Source of the DNA: an uncultured Actinomycetes bacterium
GTDB lineage: Bacteria > Actinomycetota > Thermoleophilia > Solirubrobacterales > Solirubrobacteraceae
Length of the DNA: 27,731 nt
Direction of reading: 5' to 3'
Assembly (NCBI GenBank): GCA_937888775.1
Contig: CALAQT010000582.1
Location: 1 to 27,731, forward strand
The translations under genes and the position numbers were made by a program. Of this stretch, positions 24,244 to 27,731 are shown piece after piece (the first letter of the stretch is position 1; each line of letters starts with the position of its first letter). Below the pieces are notes generated by a model that saw only the letters and a list, made by a program, of their open reading frames with translations, was not told where the DNA came from and ran no database searches.

Positions 24244-25622
24244 GCGACATGAGCGCCATCGACGCAGCCTGGCTACGCATGGATCGCCCAACCAACCTCG
24301 CGATCATCACGAGCGTCCTGTGGTTTGCGCGGCCGCCGGACTGGGAGGCGGTTGAAGAGCTGCTGCGCGAGCGGCTCCTCGATCGCTTGCCGCGCTTTAG
24401 TCAGCGTGCCGTGGAGCCGCGCATTGCGATCGGCATGCCGCGGTGGGAGGACGATCTCCGCTTCGACCTGCGCCGCCACGTGCATCGCCACAGGTTGCCC
24501 GCCCCCGGTGACCAGGCCGCTCTCGAGGCGTTCGTGGCGACGCTGCAGTCCACCCCCCTCGATCGCGATAAGCCGCTGTGGAGCGCGCACCTCGTCGACG
24601 GCTTCGGCGACGGCGCCGCGATCGTCTGGCGGATCCAGCACTGCATCGTCGATGGCGTCTCGCTCGCACGCGTGCTGCTGTCCCTCGACGATCACGCGCC
24701 CGAGGCCGGCATCGCGCCGGACGTGAAGCAGCCCACGCCCCCGCTTCTCGCCGCCCCGGGCTACGCGGCGCCAGCGATGCTCGCTGGCCGCAAGCTCGCA
24801 ACGGCGATCGCCCGCGAGACTCGCGACGCGGTCACGCACCCGGGCGGGGTCCTCCGGGGACGGATCGCCGGCGTCGACACGCGGTCGCTCGCGAAGATCG
24901 TGCGTACTGGCCCGGACACTCCGACCGTACTGAAGGGCCCTCTGAGCGTTCCGCAGCGCACGACCTGGACGACACCGATGTCGCTCGAGGAGGTCAAGCA
25001 GATCGGGCGTCCGACCGGCGCCACCGTCAACGACGTCGCGCTCGCCGCGCTCGCCGGCGCCCTGCGCGAGTACCTGGCCGCCCGCGACAGCCTCGTCGAG
25101 GAGATCCGTGCGTACATGCCGTTCAACCTGCGCCCGCCGGACGAGCCGATCCCGCGCGAGCTCGGCAACCTGTTCGGCCTCGTCATCCTGACGTTGCCGA
25201 TCGGCGTCGCGGCTCGCCGCGAGCGACTTGCGTGCGTGCAGCGGCGCATGGCCGAGATCAAGCGCACGGGCGAGGGCCGCGTCGCATTCGACGGGCTGTG
25301 CATGATGGGGATCTCGCCGCTTGGCAGCGAGCGGCTGTCGATGGACCACTTCTCAGCGACGACGACCATGGTCGTCTCGAACATGGCCGGGCCGGACAAA
25401 CCAATCCGTCTGGCCGGCGTCACGGTGAAGGGCATGCTCATCATGGCGCCGCGCACGGGCAGCGTCGGGCTCGGCGTGACGATCTTCAGCTACAACGGCC
25501 GCGTGAGCTTCGGCGTCAACGCCGATGCCGGTCTCGTGCCCCACCCCGACGAGCTGCTGCGCGCGATCGTCGCCGAGCTGCGCGCGCTGCGGCGCCTTGC
25601 AGCCGCGCCGTCCCGAGCGTAG
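24240..25622 (+). CDS. WS/DGAT acyltransferase (wax ester synthase / diacylglycerol acyltransferase)
   Basis: This enzyme transfers fatty acyl groups from acyl-CoA to long-chain alcohols or diacylglycerol, making wax esters or triacylglycerol on lipid bodies at the membrane. The GTG at 24240 gives 460 aa (ATG 24249 is an alternative). The catalytic HHxxxDG motif appears as Q133-H134-C-I-V-D138-G139. The second, catalytic His and the Asp are kept, but the first His is Gln. Later family marks are ATVNDVALAALAGALREYL, MPFNLRPPDEPIPRELGNLF and the C-terminal SNMAGPDKPIRLAG. LSMDHFSATTTMVVSNM matches the ND/NVPGP-type region. Start overlap with the SDR remnant indicates an ancestral lipid operon. 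Confidence 0.92.
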   Translation: MSDMSAIDAAWLRMDRPTNLAIITSVLWFARPPDWEAVEELLRERLLDRLPRFSQRAVEPRIAIGMPRWEDDLRFDLRRHVHRHRLPAPGDQAALEAFVATLQSTPLDRDKPLWSAHLVDGFGDGAAIVWRIQHCIVDGVSLARVLLSLDDHAPEAGIAPDVKQPTPPLLAAPGYAAPAMLAGRKLATAIARETRDAVTHPGGVLRGRIAGVDTRSLAKIVRTGPDTPTVLKGPLSVPQRTTWTTPMSLEEVKQIGRPTGATVNDVALAALAGALREYLAARDSLVEEIRAYMPFNLRPPDEPIPRELGNLFGLVILTLPIGVAARRERLACVQRRMAEIKRTGEGRVAFDGLCMMGISPLGSERLSMDHFSATTTMVVSNMAGPDKPIRLAGVTVKGMLIMAPRTGSVGLGVTIFSYNGRVSFGVNADAGLVPHPDELLRAIVAELRALRRLAAAPSRA

Positions 25623-26169
25623 CGCGCGTAGGGTGCAGAGAACGTACAAGGACGCGGCCGCGAGTGTCCCGGGGGCCGGCTCATGACGACGAGAAGGAGT
25701 CCCTTCTCAGGTCGGCTTCATGCCTGACTTCGGCGCACACCAGCACTCTGCCGGTCGCGCTCGGAGCCTCCTGACACGCGTGCTTGGGAACGCCAGCGGC
25801 AGACTCGGCCGACGCCCCTCACACCCCTGCTTTCCTGGGCGATGCGGAAGCCTTCAGCGGCAAGCCGGCGCTCCTGCTGCGGACGACCCTCGACAGCACG
25901 GACCGCCCGAGCTCAGACTGCTGCTTTCGCCAGGGTCAAGCGAGCGCCTGGCGCGTCGGTGCACGGACGAGTGGTCGTCGTCCGTTACGGGAGCGCCGAA
26001 GATGCCTACGATCGCTTCTTCTTGCTCTGCTGGAGCGGGAGTCTCACGAGAGTCATCCGAGGCTGCCGCTGGTGTCCGGCGTGCAACGCGGCGTGAAGTC
26101 GCCCGTTCTCGGACTGCCACAATGCCGGCAACGCGACAGCGGCGCCACTCGATCCGTACTGTCTCGGCG
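25623..26169. other. 547-base stretch without a convincing gene
   Basis: There is a small hairpin GAGAAGG-AGTC-CCTTCTC (25691-25708) after the WS/DGAT gene; without a T-run it is a weak terminator candidate. A frame near 25960-26060 reads VVVRYGSAEDAYDRFFLLCW, possibly a remnant. No start or family is evident. Confidence 0.35.
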
Positions 26170-26595
26170 ATGGAGCATCTCTCTGGGGACGAGCTGCAGG
26201 CGGCGATCGCACAGCTCGACCAGGCGATCTACAACCACGAGCAGTGGTACAAGAACGTGCAGCGCGTGCTCATCGCTCGGCTACCGCCCGATGCAGCCGA
26301 CCTGGAACCCGGTGCGCACCACCGTTGTCGTTTTGGCCAGTGGTACGACAGCGACGGCGCCGCGCTGCTGGGCGATCACGTCGCGTTCGCCGCGCTCGGC
26401 GAGGCGCACAAGCAGATGCACGGGGGCGCCGCACGCATCTTGCAACGGAGTGCCGACCAGCTGCCGATCTCGGTCAGCGACCTTGACCAGTTCAACAACC
26501 TGATCGACCGCATGCGCCTTGAGATCCAGTCGCTGAGGAGCGAGCTCGCCGAGGCGGCGCAGAACCGCGACCCGCTGACGGGTGTGCGCAATCGC
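26170..26595 (+). pseudogene. CZB-domain diguanylate cyclase, truncated at the GGDEF domain
   Basis: ATG 26170 begins a zinc-binding chemoreceptor-like (CZB) domain. The 3-His-1-Cys site is H23 (YNHEQWY), C53 (CRFGQWYDS), H80 and H84 (EAHKQMH), at the same spacing as H22/C52/H79/H83 of E. coli DgcZ. A coiled linker (LRSELAEAAQ) leads to DPLTGVRNR, the first strand of a GGDEF domain. There the match stops and the frame runs on to 27057 in Arg/Ala-rich text that is out of frame with the conjugation gene. DgcZ makes c-di-GMP when zinc is low. Here the catalytic domain is lost, so at best a zinc-binding protein could be made. Confidence 0.75.
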
Positions 26596-27088
26596 AGAGC
26601 CCGCACAGCCGCCCACGGCGACACCGGCACGGCTGCACGAGCTGAGCGAGCGGATCGAGCAGCTCACAGCCCAGCTACAGGCGCTGCCGATCCGCGAGCT
26701 CGAGCGCATCGAGGACCTCCAGGACCGCGCGCTCACGCTCACAACCCAACGCGAGCACGCTGCCGCCCGCCTGTCGGCGCTACCCGAGCCGACCCGACGC
26801 CTCGGACGCGAGCGAGACCCGCACTCCATCGAGCGCTCCCAGCTGACCAGTACGCTCGAAGCCCTCGACCGCGCGCTCCAGGACGCACGCAACCAAAACA
26901 CACAGCTCGAACGCCAGCTCGGTGTCCCCGCCGAGGTGCGTGCCGAACGCGACGCGCTCAAAGAAGCGATCAGCCAATCCACCAGGGAGCGCTCGATGGT
27001 CCGCGACGAACTCGCGGAACGGGAGATCAGAACGCTCGGCCTGGAGGTTGTCCGTGAGCACGATGTCGACCTCGGAATCGAGCTCTGA
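26582..27088 (+). mobile_element. Coiled-coil fragment of a MobF-type relaxase
   Basis: The frame from GTG 26582 carries a long coiled coil. RLHELSERIEQLTAQLQALP and ALPEPTRRLGRERDPHSIER are followed by SQLTSTLEALDRALQDARNQ, VRAERDALKEAISQSTRERS and VRDELAERE. The order PEPRRRLGRE..DPH, LERELG-x-PAEVRAERDGL and RDELAERE is that of the region behind the helicase domain in MobF relaxases of Solirubrobacterales, as I recall it. The nicking and helicase domains are missing upstream. After LAEREIR the usual RTPGAWV segment is absent, and the protein ends at 27088. It is thus a leftover of an integrative conjugative element, joined to the CZB gene. Confidence 0.6.
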
Positions 27089-27141
27089 CCGGCGTCTCAC
27101 TATCGTCCGTAGTAGCGTGCTCAGCCACCTCGACATCGGCC

Positions 27142-27453
27142 ATGACTGATCAGCGGCTCCTCACGGTGGAGCAGATCGCCGCCGAGTTCCAACTCACCCC
27201 TCAAACCATCCGCAACTGGATCAAGAGCGGCGCGCTTTCAGCCGTCAAGATCGGGCACGTCTACCGAGTCAGACGCGAGGACCTCGACGCAATGATGCAC
27301 CGACACCAGGGCGAAACGGCTCCGCTCGGGATCCACCGCGATCTCTGGGAACCAGAGACGCTCGGGCTGCCCTACCGCCGCCACGACGCCGCCCGGCAGC
27401 CGTCGATATGGGACGGGGCCAGCGACCTCACACCGACACCTACCCGCAAATAA
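27142..27453 (+). CDS. Excisionase/MerR-like HTH protein
   Basis: The protein has 103 aa from ATG 27142. Residues 5-55 form an HTH_17 (excisionase-type) domain: LLTVEQIAAEFQLTPQTIRN, then WIKSGALSAVKIGHVYRVRR and EDLDAMM. The W-x-x-x-G-x-L-x-A-x-K-I-G core is typical of Xis/AlpA-like DNA-binding proteins that help phage or ICE excision or control transfer genes. The C-terminal 45 residues (HRDLWEPETLGLPYRR) have no known domain. It follows the relaxase fragment by 53 bases on the same strand and supports a mobile-element origin. No integrase is visible before the window ends. Confidence 0.75.
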   Translation: MTDQRLLTVEQIAAEFQLTPQTIRNWIKSGALSAVKIGHVYRVRREDLDAMMHRHQGETAPLGIHRDLWEPETLGLPYRRHDAARQPSIWDGASDLTPTPTRK

Positions 27454-27731
27454 CACGCGCCCAGGTAGTCGAGCGTGCTGCTGGCCCTGCGGCGGCTTGG
27501 CTAGCGCTTCGAGCGCGTTGCGGTAGCGGCGATAAGCGCTCTCGCTGCGCTCGGTTCTCGTCCAAGGCGAGCGTCTCGTCGGCTGGTCGCATCGACGGCG
27601 AATTGAAGTGGCGCCAACTGTGGCTCGGTGGCCCGCAGGAAGACCAGACTAGGTACGGGCCTCCGATTTTCGCGCGCGCGGTCGCTACGAACGAAGACAG
27701 CCATCGACCGCACCGTGACGCTGCAGCCCCC
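27454..27731. other. Terminal stretch, no firm gene
   Basis: On the minus strand a frame around 27440-27560 reads ERSESAYRRYRNALEALAKP, which looks helical and protein-like but has no start or family match. Otherwise nothing is recognised. Confidence 0.3.

Noticed and set aside
25720..26169. Upstream extension of the CZB protein
   Set aside because: The CZB domain begins at ATG 26170 with ligand spacing identical to DgcZ; the upstream part has no resemblance to any domain I know.

Overview
The window reads as high-GC, Gram-positive-type actinobacterial DNA. It has GTG and TTG starts, short 4-7 base gene overlaps, a furA-katG pair, a WS/DGAT-type acyltransferase, a QsdR-like TetR regulator and MobF-type conjugation debris. 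Several small proteins and the transposase families resemble ones I associate with Solirubrobacterales/Thermoleophilia. That placement is an inference from recalled families, not a search.

Layout. 0-1.1 kb: the tail of an unknown gene, an empty stretch and a ParB-like small protein. 1.3-4.1 kb: fur then katG, an oxidative-stress unit. 4.7-5.7 kb: a DsrE protein and a small YgaP-like membrane protein on the minus strand, with a dyad upstream that faces the C-terminal stub of a TetR regulator. 5.7-11.2 kb: a minus-strand type IV pilus-like unit of three overlapping genes (a large pseudopilin with two beta-sandwich-like repeats, a PulG/GspJ-like pseudopilin and a PilX-like protein). It is followed by a frameshifted secreted protein and a small helical protein. 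11.4 kb: a tRNA-Trp with a strong hairpin behind it. 11.7-13.4 kb: a small winged-helix protein and a nicotinate phosphoribosyltransferase. 13.5-17.4 kb: an insertion scrapyard around an intact secreted aldose 1-epimerase. It holds a truncated DUF427 gene, the two ends of an rve-type transposase, an ISL3 transposase tail, an NlpC/P60-type peptidase tail and a lipoprotein. 17.5-21.4 kb: a class II glutamine amidotransferase, a truncated UvrD helicase, a PsiE-like protein, one damaged copy of a phasin-like gene and a coupled pair of small membrane proteins, one of only 55 aa. 21.7-25.6 kb: a HARE-like HTH protein, a QsdR-like regulator, a second (frameshifted) phasin-like copy, a 62-aa conserved protein, the tail of an SDR reductase and a full WS/DGAT acyltransferase. 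26.2-27.5 kb: a zinc-sensor CZB diguanylate cyclase cut off at the start of GGDEF, joined to the coiled-coil tail of a MobF relaxase and an excisionase-like HTH protein.

How the genes may work together. Fur and KatG form a peroxide and iron response. The three pilin-like genes probably build minor parts or a tip of a surface fibre. Phasin-like proteins, the SDR stub and WS/DGAT suggest a neutral-lipid storage theme. About fourteen loci are broken or truncated, at least four by joins to transposase or conjugation genes, so much of the window looks like decayed accessory DNA. Some single-base frameshifts could instead be assembly errors.
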